Shown here: in pieces, positions 32,613-40,658 of the stretch
How positions within the stretch are numbered: position 1 is the first letter of the stretch
How the letters are laid out: every line of letters starts with the position of its first letter
Origin: Helcococcus ovis
GTDB taxonomy: Bacteria > Bacillota > Clostridia > Tissierellales > Peptoniphilaceae
Assembly: GCF_004524775.2 (NCBI RefSeq)
Contig: NZ_CP119081.1
Location: 1,364,001-1,428,000, forward strand
Direction: 5' to 3'
Length of the DNA: 64,000 nt
Program-made: the position numbers and the translations under genes
The notes under the pieces: generated by a model
Told to the model about the DNA's origin: nothing
What the model saw: only the letters and a program-made list of their open reading frames with translations
Databases searched by the model: none

Positions 32613-32644
32613 TTGTTTGCCCCCTTTCTTCAACTTATGAATAT

Positions 32645-32673
32645 ATATTATCACGGTTAAAACGTGTTGTCAA
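32645..32673 (-). promoter_or_regulatory. Leftward early promoter with operator
   Basis: -35 TTGACA, 17-bp spacer, -10 TAATAT. The spacer is filled by ACACGTTTTAACCGTGA, which matches the hicAB promoter spacer in the first half and the 31485 palindrome in the second. The site would be blocked by the S24 repressor in the lysogen. Confidence 0.8.
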
Positions 32674-32724
32674 TACTTTTTTAAGTTTTTTTTATATTTT
32701 TTTATGTTCTACTTAAATTTATTA

Positions 32725-32753
32725 TTGTTTTTACCGTGAATATGTGATATATT
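32725..32753 (+). promoter_or_regulatory. Rightward repressor promoter
   Basis: -35 TTGTTT, 17-bp spacer, -10 TATATT, 26 bp before the repressor ATG. The spacer holds TTACCGTGA, a half of the operator motif, suggesting autoregulation. Confidence 0.6.
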
Positions 32754-32778
32754 AGTAATTAATAAAGGAGATGTAATT

Positions 32779-33408
32779 ATGAAAAATTTAGAGAACAAAG
32801 AAATTTTTGCTAAAAATCTTAAATATTATATGGATAAAAACAATTTAGATAGAAATAAATTATGTGAAGACCTAGATTTAAAATATATGACTTTAAGCGA
32901 TTGGATAAATGCAAAAACATATCCAAGAATTGACAAAATAGAGTTATTAGCCGACTACTTCAAAATTAATAAGTCCGATTTGATAGAAGATAAAACCACT
33001 CCCCCACTCCCTAAAGAATTTATCCCTTTAACAAAAATAAAGAAAATCCCAATACTAGGATATGCTCCATGTGGCTCATTTAGTTGGGCAGAAGAAGATT
33101 TTCAAGGATATTTTGTCGCTGATGAACTTATAAAAGCTGATTATTGTTTAGTCGCAAAAGGCGATTCAATGATTGACGCTGATATAAATGACGGTGATAT
33201 TGTATTCATGAAGCATACTCAAGAGGTTGAAAATGGACGTATAGCAGTAGTTAGGATTGATGATACTGTAACACTTAAAAAGGTAATAAAACTCTCCGAT
33301 AAAGTCATTCTACAGCCTTATAATAATGAATACGAACCTATTATACTTCAAGATGAACCTAAAGCAAGTATCGTTGGAGAGATGGTTGGGGTTTATAAGG
33401 TTAGGTAG
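32779..33408 (+). CDS. CI/LexA-like phage repressor (Xre + S24 peptidase)
   Basis: 209 residues, SD AAAGGAG. About 5-65 is the Xre helix-turn-helix (NLDRNKLCEDLDLKYMTLSD). About 85-209 is the S24 self-cleaving domain: likely cut at Cys-Gly in GYAPCGSF, catalytic Ser in GDSMIDADINDGDIVF and Lys in DDTVTLKKVI. Host DNA damage should trigger cleavage and prophage induction. It is divergent from the leftward early genes, with operators between. Confidence 0.93.
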   Translation: MKNLENKEIFAKNLKYYMDKNNLDRNKLCEDLDLKYMTLSDWINAKTYPRIDKIELLADYFKINKSDLIEDKTTPPLPKEFIPLTKIKKIPILGYAPCGSFSWAEEDFQGYFVADELIKADYCLVAKGDSMIDADINDGDIVFMKHTQEVENGRIAVVRIDDTVTLKKVIKLSDKVILQPYNNEYEPIILQDEPKASIVGEMVGVYKVR

Positions 33409-33646
33409 GTTGGTTGGAGATACAGTTTTTCTTAAAAAAACTCCTGATGTTGAGAATGGGAAAATAGCTGCTGTATTAATCGACAATGAAGCAACACTAA
33501 AAAAAGTAATTAAAACAAATGATGTTATAATTCTTCAACCTTGCAATTCTAATAGCAACCTATATAAGCCTATTCTATTAGATGGAAAAGAAGATACAAT
33601 GATATTAGGTGAAATGGTGGGTGTTTATCACCCTTACAAGAAATAG
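33409..33646 (+). pseudogene. Second S24 C-terminal fragment (repressor duplication remnant)
   Basis: Directly after the repressor stop, a different frame reads GDTVFLKKTPDVENGKIAAV then LIDNEATLKKVI, ILQPCNSNSNLYKPI and GEMVGVYHPYKK. This parallels the repressor's own GDIVF to GEMVGVYKVR end. The N-terminal helix-turn-helix and catalytic Ser part are missing. It is best read as a leftover of a second repressor gene, joined by recombination; a short start in frame at 33326 overlaps the intact gene and is not convincing. Confidence 0.7.
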
Positions 33647-33656
33647 GAGAAGTAAT

Positions 33657-34181
33657 ATGTTTAAAAATAAAAGTTTTTTGTGGTGGATATTAGTTGGCTG
33701 GTGGATATTTTTATTATACATAATATCAATTGGTTGGATAATAGAACCTGTAAAATATTTTTCTAATAAAAATAAAAATATTCCTAAATATAATAACTTA
33801 AATTTAATAGTTGCTGGGACATATTTTAGAAAAAAAGAAATTGAAGAATTTATGAAAAAAAATAGCGAAAATTTATGGGATAAAATTTCTCCAAATTCTA
33901 GAACTTTATTTAAATATAAATCCATACGTAACTATTCTAATGTTGAGCTTATTAGAGAACCCAATAATGAATATGATTCTAATGCAATAGCTGTAATACT
34001 TGATGGATTTAAGGTTGGGTATATTTCTTCAAATGATAATATTCAAGTTGGTTCAATTCTAAAAAATATTAAAAATATTTCAGCTGATATAAATGGTGGT
34101 GATTTCAAAAAAATTGACAAAGATGGTGATTTAATAAAAATTTTAAATGATTATAATATTACAATACATTTAAGTTGTTAG
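33657..34181 (+). CDS. Membrane-anchored HIRAN domain protein
   Basis: 174 residues from ATG 33657 (SD AGGAGA). Residues 8-30 form a membrane helix (LWWILVGWWIFLLYIISIGW). About 48-130 is a HIRAN-like domain: NLIVAGTYFRKKEIEEF, then NVELIREPNNEYDSNAIAVI and DGFKVGYISSND. HIRAN domains bind DNA ends or unusual DNA and occur in Rad5/HLTF and stand-alone in bacteria and phages. A membrane-tethered form beside the repressor suggests a role against incoming DNA or in sensing, which is inference. Confidence 0.75.
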   Translation: MFKNKSFLWWILVGWWIFLLYIISIGWIIEPVKYFSNKNKNIPKYNNLNLIVAGTYFRKKEIEEFMKKNSENLWDKISPNSRTLFKYKSIRNYSNVELIREPNNEYDSNAIAVILDGFKVGYISSNDNIQVGSILKNIKNISADINGGDFKKIDKDGDLIKILNDYNITIHLSC

Positions 34182-34273
34182 AAAAAGAAAGAGATCCTCT
34201 TTTTGAAAATACTAAAGAACAATATGCTAATTTATTGGGTGTTAATAAAGAGGTATTAGAATATATAGTATAG
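34157..34273 (+). pseudogene. Short C-terminal fragment of unknown gene
   Basis: An open frame without good start reads LLEKERDPLFENTKEQYANL then LGVNKEVLEYIV and stops. It overlaps the end of the HIRAN gene. The sequence looks protein-like and may be the end of a lost gene in this moron region. Confidence 0.3.
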
Positions 34274-34305
34274 TGGATAATGAATAAAAAAGATAGGAGT
34301 AGAAA

Positions 34306-34686
34306 ATGCAAAATGAGTTAATAGAAGTGAACGGAATACAAATTGGTCTTTTTACGGAAGATCACAAGAATGATTATATTAGTTTAACTGACATAGCGAA
34401 ATATAAAAACAGCGAAGATCCCAGAATAGCTATCTCAAATTGGATGAGTTCTTATTCAACTATAGATTTTCTTGCTGTTTGGGAAGAGATAAATAACACT
34501 AATTTTAACCGTATGGAATTCCATACGGTTAGAAGTGAAAAAGGTAGATTAGTGATGACTCCTAAAAAATGGATTGAAACTACTAACGCAATAGGCTTAA
34601 CCCTCAAAGTTGGGAAATACGGAGGAACATACGCTAAAATGGTAAAAATCAAAAAGGAGACGAATACTTATGAATATAGAAAGTAA
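34306..34686 (+). CDS. Truncated KilA-N domain protein
   Basis: 126 residues. ISLTDIAKYKNSEDPRIAIS, NWMSSYSTIDFLAVWEEINN, then PKKWIETTNAIGLTLKVGKY with GGTYA match the KilA-N DNA-binding domain. In the family this is followed by a H-x-D-I-A-F-E-F segment and a C-terminal domain of 100 or more residues. Here the chain runs instead into KMVKIKKETNTYEYRK and stops inside the next gene. It is probably a truncated, perhaps inactive, copy. Confidence 0.7.
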   Translation: MQNELIEVNGIQIGLFTEDHKNDYISLTDIAKYKNSEDPRIAISNWMSSYSTIDFLAVWEEINNTNFNRMEFHTVRSEKGRLVMTPKKWIETTNAIGLTLKVGKYGGTYAKMVKIKKETNTYEYRK

Positions 34687-35131
34687 ATATCTACAAAAAA
34701 TTAAAATAAATAAATCCTTTACTGCAAATAGAATAGAATTTCCTATGGCAAATGAATATGTAGCCTTAGAGTTAATTGATGAAGAAAATGACGATAATTA
34801 TTTATTTGATATAAATAGAAAGCAAGCAATAGAAATAAGATGCACTTATCAAACAAGATATAATAAAACAATTCAATTATTAAGACTAGATTTAAATAGT
34901 AAGCCTCACAAAAATCCTGACGGTGAAATAATTAAAGAGGCACATATTCATATATACACCGAAGCTTATGGAACAGCTTATGCGGTAAGGCTAGATAACC
35001 CTATTTTACATGAAATAAATCCCACATTTGATTTAAAAAAACTAAAGACTGAAAATATTCAAGAATTATTTGTTGCTTTTTCAGAATTTTGCAACATCAA
35101 AAATATTCCAGCCTTTAATACAGTTATTTAA
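34670..35131 (+). CDS. DUF6978-type protein
   Basis: 153 residues, SD AAAAGGAG, start overlapping the end of the KilA-N gene. RIEFPMANEYVALELIDEEN, RCTYQTRYNKTIQLLRLDLN and PHKNPDGEIIKEAHIHIYTE fit DUF6978. Members often stand next to DUF1828 proteins in phages and islands, as here, and the pair is likely a toxin-antitoxin-like or defence unit. The activity is not known to me. The two genes meet tail to tail with an 8-bp overlap. Confidence 0.75.
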   Translation: MNIESKYLQKIKINKSFTANRIEFPMANEYVALELIDEENDDNYLFDINRKQAIEIRCTYQTRYNKTIQLLRLDLNSKPHKNPDGEIIKEAHIHIYTEAYGTAYAVRLDNPILHEINPTFDLKKLKTENIQELFVAFSEFCNIKNIPAFNTVI

Positions 35132-35876
35132 GTATATTTATTTCTTTTTTAATTAACGACCATAAAATAGGGTATATCCCATATTCTTTTAGTGCATTTA
35201 AAGAATCTTCATTAATTTTGTTTTCATCATTTATGATTACAATATTTAGTGTACCTTTTTTTCTTGTACTAACTATATCATTCCACGAAAAGATTATTTG
35301 TTTTGATTTATTTATATCTAAACTATTAACAACATCAATAATTCTTTCAGGATTGTTGCTAGTTCTAGGCAAAACGTAATCATAACTATTTTGCAACCTA
35401 GACTTCCCAATAAAGCTTATATTTTCAGTAAAAATTATATTGTTTTTCTCGAAAAAAGCATTCACTTCTTCAAAGAATATATTGCTAATATTTGATCTAT
35501 TTAAAACAAACATATCATTAATAGAAATTATCGTTTGTAATAATTTGTGCTTTGCTTCTGGTAATTCTTTTAAGGAATTTACTTTTACAAACAACACCCC
35601 ATTATTAAGCATTACACCGTTTCTGTTAATAATTATATTCATTAATTCTTTTCTTTTATTGGAATTAAACTCAAAGCCAGACATTAATAAATCATTAATA
35701 GTATAACCCATATCACTAACTTGAGCAGGAACTCCGTTTTTCGTTTTTATATATACTTGAGTGTAATCATTGTGTCTGTCAAGAAAAGGAGTAGTTATTT
35801 CTATTAAATTATCGTTTATACTTGTTTGAGTGATGTTATTATACAACCAATCAGTATATTCTTTAATATAATCCAT
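35124..35876 (-). CDS. DUF1828-DUF1829 protein
   Basis: 250 residues with SD AAAGGAG. The N-terminal half (TPFLDRHNDYTQVYIKTKNG, VSDMGYTINDLLMSGFEF) is DUF1828. The C-terminal half (VVNSLDINKSKQIIFSWNDI, GTLNIVIINDENKI) fits DUF1829. It is the only leftward gene in the repressor-integrase interval and faces its DUF6978 partner. Expressed from its own region, it is a lysogenic cargo gene; possibly defence or addiction. Confidence 0.78.
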   Translation of the reverse strand: MDYIKEYTDWLYNNITQTSINDNLIEITTPFLDRHNDYTQVYIKTKNGVPAQVSDMGYTINDLLMSGFEFNSNKRKELMNIIINRNGVMLNNGVLFVKVNSLKELPEAKHKLLQTIISINDMFVLNRSNISNIFFEEVNAFFEKNNIIFTENISFIGKSRLQNSYDYVLPRTSNNPERIIDVVNSLDINKSKQIIFSWNDIVSTRKKGTLNIVIINDENKINEDSLNALKEYGIYPILWSLIKKEINILK

Positions 35877-35949
35877 TATAATCTCCTTTAACTTTATTTT
35901 AATATATACATATTATACCATCTAAAATTAAATTAATAAACAATAAATA

Positions 35950-35981
35950 AAAACACCCCTACCACTCTCACCTGGTAAGGG
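35950..35981 (-). terminator. Leftward terminator before the cargo gene
   Basis: On the minus strand CCCTTACCA pairs with TGGTAGGGG (one bulge), followed by TGTTTTTATT. It would stop transcription leaking in from rpsI through the integrase region. Confidence 0.65.
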
Positions 35982-35999
35982 ATATGTGAATAGAGTATA

Positions 36000-36029
36000 T
36001 TGCTATACATCTCTTAACAACAATATTAT
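36000..36029 (+). promoter_or_regulatory. Possible integrase promoter
   Basis: TTGCTA, 18-bp spacer, TATTAT, about 50 bp before the integrase ATG. Moderate match only. Confidence 0.4.
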
Positions 36030-36079
36030 AGCATATACTCGTTTCGTTGTACACAAAATACATGAAAGGAGTATTTTTT

Positions 36080-37129
36080 ATGGCTAAAAGATTAAAATTA
36101 CCTAATGGATTCGGTAGTGTTTATACACTAAATGGTAAAAGAAGAAAAAAATATGCCGCACGAATTACTATTAACTCAAGTCCAGATGGCAAACAAATTA
36201 GGAAATATATAGGCTATTATGCAAAATATGCTGATGCATTAAATGCTTTATCAGAATATAATACAAATCCCTATGATGTTGATCTAAGTAAATTCACTCT
36301 TTTAGAGTCTTATGAAAATTACAAAAAATGGAAATTTCCAGATTTATCAAATAGTTCTATATTAGGCTATCAAGCTGCTTTTAATCATGTATCAATTCTT
36401 CATAATAAAGCACTGATATATATTACATCTGATGATTTACAAAATATACTTGATGATAAAAGTATAGGTAATGGAATTAAAAGAAAAATCATAGTGTTGT
36501 TTAATCAGTTATATTCATACTATTGCGAAGATATACCTCAATTAAAAAAAATAACCAATAAACTTAGAATTAAATCATTTGTTAAAATTGATAATGCTGA
36601 TGTAAAAGAAAAAGTATTTACAATGGACGAAATACAAACATTATGGGATAACATAAATAATTTTAATGATTTAGATATAATATTAATACTTTTATATACT
36701 GGATTTAGAATAAATGAATTATTAATGTTAAAAACAAAAAATGTTCATTTAGAAGAAGGTTATTTACAAGGTGGAAATAAAACAAAAAATAGTATAAATA
36801 GAAAAATTCCTATCCATTCCAAAATTAAAAAATTTATTGAAAAAAGATATGATCCTGATAAGGAATACTTGATAAGAAATAAATTTGATGAAAGGTTTAA
36901 GTATAGTAATTTTAAAAGAGAGAGATTTGAAAGAATAATGACATCATTAAATATGAAACATACTCCTCATGATACAAGGCATACAGTTGCAACATATTTA
37001 CAAATTAATGGTGCAGACAAAATTGCTATAAGACAAATATTAGGACACGCAGGTAAAGATATAACTGAAGAAGTATATACTCATGCAATAATAGAAAATC
37101 TATCAAAAAATATAGAATTATTAAAATAA
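36080..37129 (+). CDS. int: Tyrosine integrase
   Basis: 349 residues from ATG 36080, 9 bp after AAAGGAG; an earlier Met in frame lacks a site. About 5-50 is an AP2-like arm-binding domain (GFGSVYTLNGKRRKKYAARI). About 60-150 is the core-binding domain. The catalytic part has LYTGFRINELLMLKTKNV (Arg), HTPHDTRHTVATYL (His-x-x-Arg), LGHAGKDITEEVYTH (His and the nucleophile Tyr). It sits next to attR and recombines at the rpsI 3' end. Confidence 0.95.
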   Translation: MAKRLKLPNGFGSVYTLNGKRRKKYAARITINSSPDGKQIRKYIGYYAKYADALNALSEYNTNPYDVDLSKFTLLESYENYKKWKFPDLSNSSILGYQAAFNHVSILHNKALIYITSDDLQNILDDKSIGNGIKRKIIVLFNQLYSYYCEDIPQLKKITNKLRIKSFVKIDNADVKEKVFTMDEIQTLWDNINNFNDLDIILILLYTGFRINELLMLKTKNVHLEEGYLQGGNKTKNSINRKIPIHSKIKKFIEKRYDPDKEYLIRNKFDERFKYSNFKRERFERIMTSLNMKHTPHDTRHTVATYLQINGADKIAIRQILGHAGKDITEEVYTHAIIENLSKNIELLK

Positions 37130-37134
37130 AATTT

Positions 37135-37166
37135 TGTAGGCTACTTGTAGGCTACTTGTAGGCTAC
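37135..37166 (+). repeat. Integrase arm-type repeats, right end
   Basis: Three copies of TGTAGGCTAC with an 11-bp period, starting six bases after the integrase stop and 30 bp inside attR. Same unit and orientation as the two copies near attL. Confidence 0.75.
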
Positions 37167-37195
37167 GTACAAAAATGCTCACGAATTGTGAGCTA

Positions 37196-37271
37196 TATAT
37201 ACAACTAAAAAACGTTGGAATATAAGCATTCCAACGTTTTGTAATTTGTATGATATTATCTCTTTGAGAAT
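37196..37271. repeat. attR: attR core (intact rpsI 3' end and terminator)
   Basis: Includes the last 16 bases of rpsI and its terminator (AACGTTGGAA 37211-37220 / TTCCAACGTT 37229-37238, T-run on the minus strand). Insertion here keeps the S9 protein end unchanged. Confidence 0.92.
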
Positions 37272-37645
37272 TGTGATGATTTTCTTGCTTTCTTTAAACC
37301 TGGTTTCTTTCTTTCCTTCTTTCTTGAATCTCTTGTCAAGAAACCTGCTCTTTTTAATACTGGCTTTAATTCTTCATCAACTTCTAATAAAGCTCTTGAT
37401 ACACCATGTCTGATAGCTCCTGCTTGACCTGTGAATCCACCACCTTTAACGTTAACTTTAACATCAAATTGTCCTAATTTTTCTGTTAATTTTAAAGGAG
37501 ATTTTGCTAATTCTTTAAGTGTTTCATATCCAAAATATTCTTCAATATCTTTTCCATTAATTGTGAATGTTCCTTGTCCAGGTAAAAGTCTAACTCTTGC
37601 TACAGCAGATTTTCTTCTTCCTGTACCGTAAAATTGTTCGCTCAT
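37256..37645 (-). CDS. rpsI: 30S ribosomal protein S9
   Basis: 129 residues, full length. It begins [20 protein letters not shown], has the S9 core [20 protein letters not shown] and ends with the conserved QFSKR tail that reaches the decoding P site. The last four codons are part of the prophage attachment core, so they were re-supplied by phage DNA without a change in sequence. It follows rplM by 10 bp in one transcript. Confidence 0.98.
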   Translation of the reverse strand: MSEQFYGTGRRKSAVARVRLLPGQGTFTINGKDIEEYFGYETLKELAKSPLKLTEKLGQFDVKVNVKGGGFTGQAGAIRHGVSRALLEVDEELKPVLKRAGFLTRDSRKKERKKPGLKKARKSSQFSKR

Positions 37646-37655
37646 GATACCTCCC

Positions 37656-38084
37656 TTAAATTTCTAATGCTTCCGGATTTTGACCACCATGTTTGTGATC
37701 CGGTCCTGCATATACATGTAATTTTTTAAACATTTGTCTACCTAATGAATTTTTAGGCAACATACCTTTAATTGCATGTTCTAAGATTCTTTCTGGATGC
37801 TTTGCTAAAACATCTTTATAAGGGATTTCTCTTAAACCACCAGCATAACCTGTGTAGTGCTTGTAAACTTTATAGTTTGCTTTGTTACCTGTTACTCTGA
37901 TTTTATCAGCATTTACGATAACTACGTAGTCACCTGTATCTACGTGTGGTGTGTAAATTGGTTTTGTTTTACCTCTTAAAATAGAAGCAACTTTAGATGC
38001 TACATCACCCAAAACTTTATCTGTTGCATCAATAACATACCATTTACGCTCAACTTCATTGTGTTTTGCTAAAAATGTGCTCAT
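37656..38084 (-). CDS. rplM: 50S ribosomal protein L13
   Basis: 142 residues, full length: [40 protein letters not shown] and the [20 protein letters not shown] signature. L13 is an early assembly protein of the large subunit. It starts the rplM-rpsI unit, which has its own promoter and a long folded leader. Confidence 0.98.
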   Translation of the reverse strand: MSTFLAKHNEVERKWYVIDATDKVLGDVASKVASILRGKTKPIYTPHVDTGDYVVIVNADKIRVTGNKANYKVYKHYTGYAGGLREIPYKDVLAKHPERILEHAIKGMLPKNSLGRQMFKKLHVYAGPDHKHGGQNPEALEI

Positions 38085-38089
38085 TTTTA

Positions 38090-38240
38090 TCCTCCTGTTT
38101 CTTTTTTATATCTAGCCTCATTAATTTAGAACTCGCCAAATGAGGTGGCGATTTTGTACATTCGACGATTTCTTTATCGCACATCGACGCTGCGATTTTA
38201 GATCGTAGATATCTAAAAAGAATCAAGATTCTCTTTAAAT
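38090..38240 (-). promoter_or_regulatory. L13-type mRNA leader
   Basis: The 160-nt untranslated leader holds several hairpins, among them CGCCA/TGGCG and GCGAT/ATCG arms, and no T-run. Firmicutes rplM genes carry an L13-binding leader for feedback control; the position and the arms fit, but the match to the family was not tested. Confidence 0.5.
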
Positions 38241-38248
38241 ACCTATAT

Positions 38249-38277
38249 ATTATATAGTTTTTATCACTATTTGTCAA
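38249..38277 (-). promoter_or_regulatory. rplM-rpsI promoter
   Basis: Perfect TTGACA, 17-bp spacer and TATAAT, just after the truA stop. It drives L13 and S9 through the folded leader. Confidence 0.9.
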
Positions 38278-38282
38278 ATTAT

Positions 38283-39011
38283 TTAGTATTTTATTTCTAC
38301 TAAATATAATCCTTGTGGTCCATAAGTTTTTGCGGCTCTTTCAATTTTTTTTTCAAAAATTTCATTTACATAATTTACTTCTCTAAACCCTCTACCTATA
38401 TCTATCAGCAATCCAACCATAATTCTTATTTGATTATGTAAAAAAGATTGAGCTTCAAATTCTAAAATAATATCCTCATCTAATCTATAAATTTCAATGT
38501 TTGTAATATTTCTTACAGGATTTTTATCTTGCCCCAACTTCATAAATGCTGAAAAATCATGTTCTCCTTTTAATAAATTTGCAGCTAATTTCATATTATT
38601 TATATCTAAATCATGCTTTATATGAAGTTTATAATTCCTTTGATGTGGATAGAAAACTTTCGAATTGCAGATTACATATCTATATTTTTTCGATTTAGCA
38701 TCAAATCTAGAGTGAAAATCTTTTTTAACCTCTTTCGATTCAATAATTGATATATCAGATGGTAAATATTTTTTTAATTTAAATTTATATGCTTCTGCCG
38801 GTAATACTGAATTTGTTAAAAAATTTGATACATGCATTGTAGCATGTACTCCGGCATCTGTTCTACCCGCTGAAATAATTGATATTTCCTCTTTGTTTAA
38901 TCTTTTCAAAGCTTTTTCAAGCTCTCCTTGTACAGTTCTTACATCTGGTTGAATTTGAAAACCGTTAAAATTTGAGCCATCATAAGCTACTGTCAACTTT
39001 ATATTTTTCAT
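38283..39011 (-). CDS. truA: tRNA pseudouridine(38-40) synthase
   Basis: 242 residues. VAYDGSNFNGFQIQPDVRTV at the N-terminus, the catalytic Asp in ISAGRTDAGVHAT, then FHSRFDAKSKKYRYVICN and the C-terminal FEAQSFLHNQIRIMVGLLID match TruA, which modifies the tRNA anticodon arm. It overlaps ecfT by 4 bp in the ecfA1-ecfA2-ecfT-truA order usual in Firmicutes. Confidence 0.97.
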   Translation of the reverse strand: MKNIKLTVAYDGSNFNGFQIQPDVRTVQGELEKALKRLNKEEISIISAGRTDAGVHATMHVSNFLTNSVLPAEAYKFKLKKYLPSDISIIESKEVKKDFHSRFDAKSKKYRYVICNSKVFYPHQRNYKLHIKHDLDINNMKLAANLLKGEHDFSAFMKLGQDKNPVRNITNIEIYRLDEDIILEFEAQSFLHNQIRIMVGLLIDIGRGFREVNYVNEIFEKKIERAAKTYGPQGLYLVEIKY

Positions 39012-39805
39012 AAAAACATTCCCGCTACAACCAAAGAAACAAAAAATATAGCTACAATTGCAAATACAATATAGTCCATTTTTTTTAACTTTAATGGATT
39101 CAATCTTGTACGCCCTTCAGATCCTCTATACCCTCTGGATTCCATTGCAATAGCTAATTCTTTAGCTCTTCTAAATGAATTGATAAATAATGGCACTAAT
39201 AATGGTATCATGCTTTTAGCTTTTTTCATTATATTTCCTGAATCAAATTCCGCTCCCCTTGCTAATTGAGCTTTTCTTATTTTATTTGCTTCATAAAATA
39301 ACGTAGGAATAAATCTCAAGGCAATAGATATCATCATTGCCATCTCATGTGCCGGAAACTTTACAATTTTTAAAGGACTTAATAAAGCTTCTATTCCATC
39401 TGTTAATTTAGTTGTACTAGTTGTTAAAGTTAAATATGATGTACCGATTACTAAAAGTATAAGTCTAACGCCTATATATATCGCTCTTTCTATGCCTTCC
39501 CAAGTAATAGTTAGACCTATAAATCCAAATAATTCTCTTCCCGGAGTAGAAAATATATGAATTATAGTTGTAAAAACTAAAATAAATATTATAGATTTTA
39601 GTGATTTTAATATGCTAATAAAGCTTAGGTTTGCAATTTTAATAGTTAAATATACAAATAAAAACATTGGAATATAATAGATTAAATTATTAATCAAAAA
39701 CAATGTAATCATGTACATAAATACTAAAATAATCTTAATTCTAGGATCTAATTTATGAACAATTGTATCTCCCGGAACATATTGCCCTAGTGGTGAATTA
39801 TTCAT
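39008..39805 (-). CDS. ecfT: ECF transporter transmembrane subunit EcfT
   Basis: 265 residues with about five membrane helices. The two coupling helices near residues 185-240 carry the A/S-R-G motifs (QLARGAEF and MESRGYRG) that grip the ATPases. It joins EcfA1 and EcfA2 into the shared energising module for vitamin and metal uptake; S subunits such as the partial one at 63761 plug into it. Confidence 0.95.
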   Translation of the reverse strand: MNNSPLGQYVPGDTIVHKLDPRIKIILVFMYMITLFLINNLIYYIPMFLFVYLTIKIANLSFISILKSLKSIIFILVFTTIIHIFSTPGRELFGFIGLTITWEGIERAIYIGVRLILLVIGTSYLTLTTSTTKLTDGIEALLSPLKIVKFPAHEMAMMISIALRFIPTLFYEANKIRKAQLARGAEFDSGNIMKKAKSMIPLLVPLFINSFRRAKELAIAMESRGYRGSEGRTRLNPLKLKKMDYIVFAIVAIFFVSLVVAGMFL

Positions 39806-40658
39806 CTTTACCTCCTAGCTGTTTTAACAATATTTCATATGCATCTTTTACATTTATAATTGTTTTATCAAAATTATAACCCTTATCTTTTAATAAACTC
39901 GTTACTTTCGTTATCTGAGGAATATCAAGTCCTATATTTTCTAATTTTTCTCCATTGCTATATATAATTTCCGGGATATTGTCATCAAAAACTTTACCAT
40001 CAGACATTACTATAACTCTATCTGCAATTTTTGCAATATCCTCCATAGAATGTGATACCACAACAACTGTAAGTTCATCATCTGATTCATAAATTTTTCT
40101 TAATTCCCCTAAAATTTCATCTCTTCCTTGTGGATCTAATCCTGCAGTAGGTTCATCCAAAATTAAATATCTTGGTTGCATTGCTAAGATAGATGCTATG
40201 GCAACTCTTCTTTTTTGTCCTCCAGATAGGTCAAATGGAGATTCATCTTTATATTTTTCATAATCCAAACCTACTAATTTCATAGATTCTTTTACCCTTT
40301 TTTGCACTTCTTCTTCAGGTAAATTTAAATTTTTAGGTCCAAATGCTATATCTAAAGCTATAGTCTCTTCAAATAATTGATATTCCGGATATTGAAAAAC
40401 TAAACCTACTTTTTGTCTTACTTGCTTTAAATTTGATTTATTAGATTCTGATACATCTTCTCCATCAACATTAACTGTACCTTCTGTAGGATAAATTAAC
40501 CCATTAAATAATTGTACCATTGTAGATTTACCGGATCCGGTATGCCCAATAACTCCAATAAATTCATTTTTATTTATTTTTAAATTAACATCATCCAATG
40601 CATACTTATCATCGGATGAATTATATTTGTATTTTACATTTTTTAATTCTATACTCAT
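39798..40658 (-). CDS. ecfA2: ECF transporter ATPase EcfA2
   Basis: 286 residues. Walker [11 protein letters not shown]-loop [12 protein letters not shown], signature [12 protein letters not shown], Walker [14 protein letters not shown], switch His in VVVSHSMED. The [11 protein letters not shown] stretch and C-terminal length fit the EcfA2 (EcfA') class. Overlaps both neighbours by 4-8 bp. Confidence 0.95.
   Translation of the reverse strand: MSIELKNVKYKYNSSDDKYALDDVNLKINKNEFIGVIGHTGSGKSTMVQLFNGLIYPTEGTVNVDGEDVSESNKSNLKQVRQKVGLVFQYPEYQLFEETIALDIAFGPKNLNLPEEEVQKRVKESMKLVGLDYEKYKDESPFDLSGGQKRRVAIASILAMQPRYLILDEPTAGLDPQGRDEILGELRKIYESDDELTVVVVSHSMEDIAKIADRVIVMSDGKVFDDNIPEIIYSNGEKLENIGLDIPQITKVTSLLKDKGYNFDKTIINVKDAYEILLKQLGGKDE

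Larger units (their letters stand above)
2019..37271. mobile_element. Complete-looking siphovirus prophage integrated in the 3' end of rpsI
   Basis: The element is bounded by a 76-bp direct repeat (2019-2094 and 37196-37271, one mismatch). It contains a tyrosine integrase beside attR, a repressor switch, replication genes, terminase, portal, capsid, tail, holin and endolysin in standard order, with nearly all genes on the minus strand. The major structural and packaging genes are intact. Two small accessory genes are frameshifted and the lysogeny region contains broken genes, but nothing essential is visibly missing. It may therefore be inducible. Confidence 0.95.

Noticed and set aside
33326-33646. 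106-residue gene starting inside the repressor gene
   Set aside because: Its first 27 residues are an out-of-frame reading of the intact repressor; only the part after 33409 resembles a real protein, as a remnant.
38056-38277. 73-residue frame between truA and rplM
   Set aside because: It spans a consensus promoter and the L13 leader and has no similarity to known proteins.
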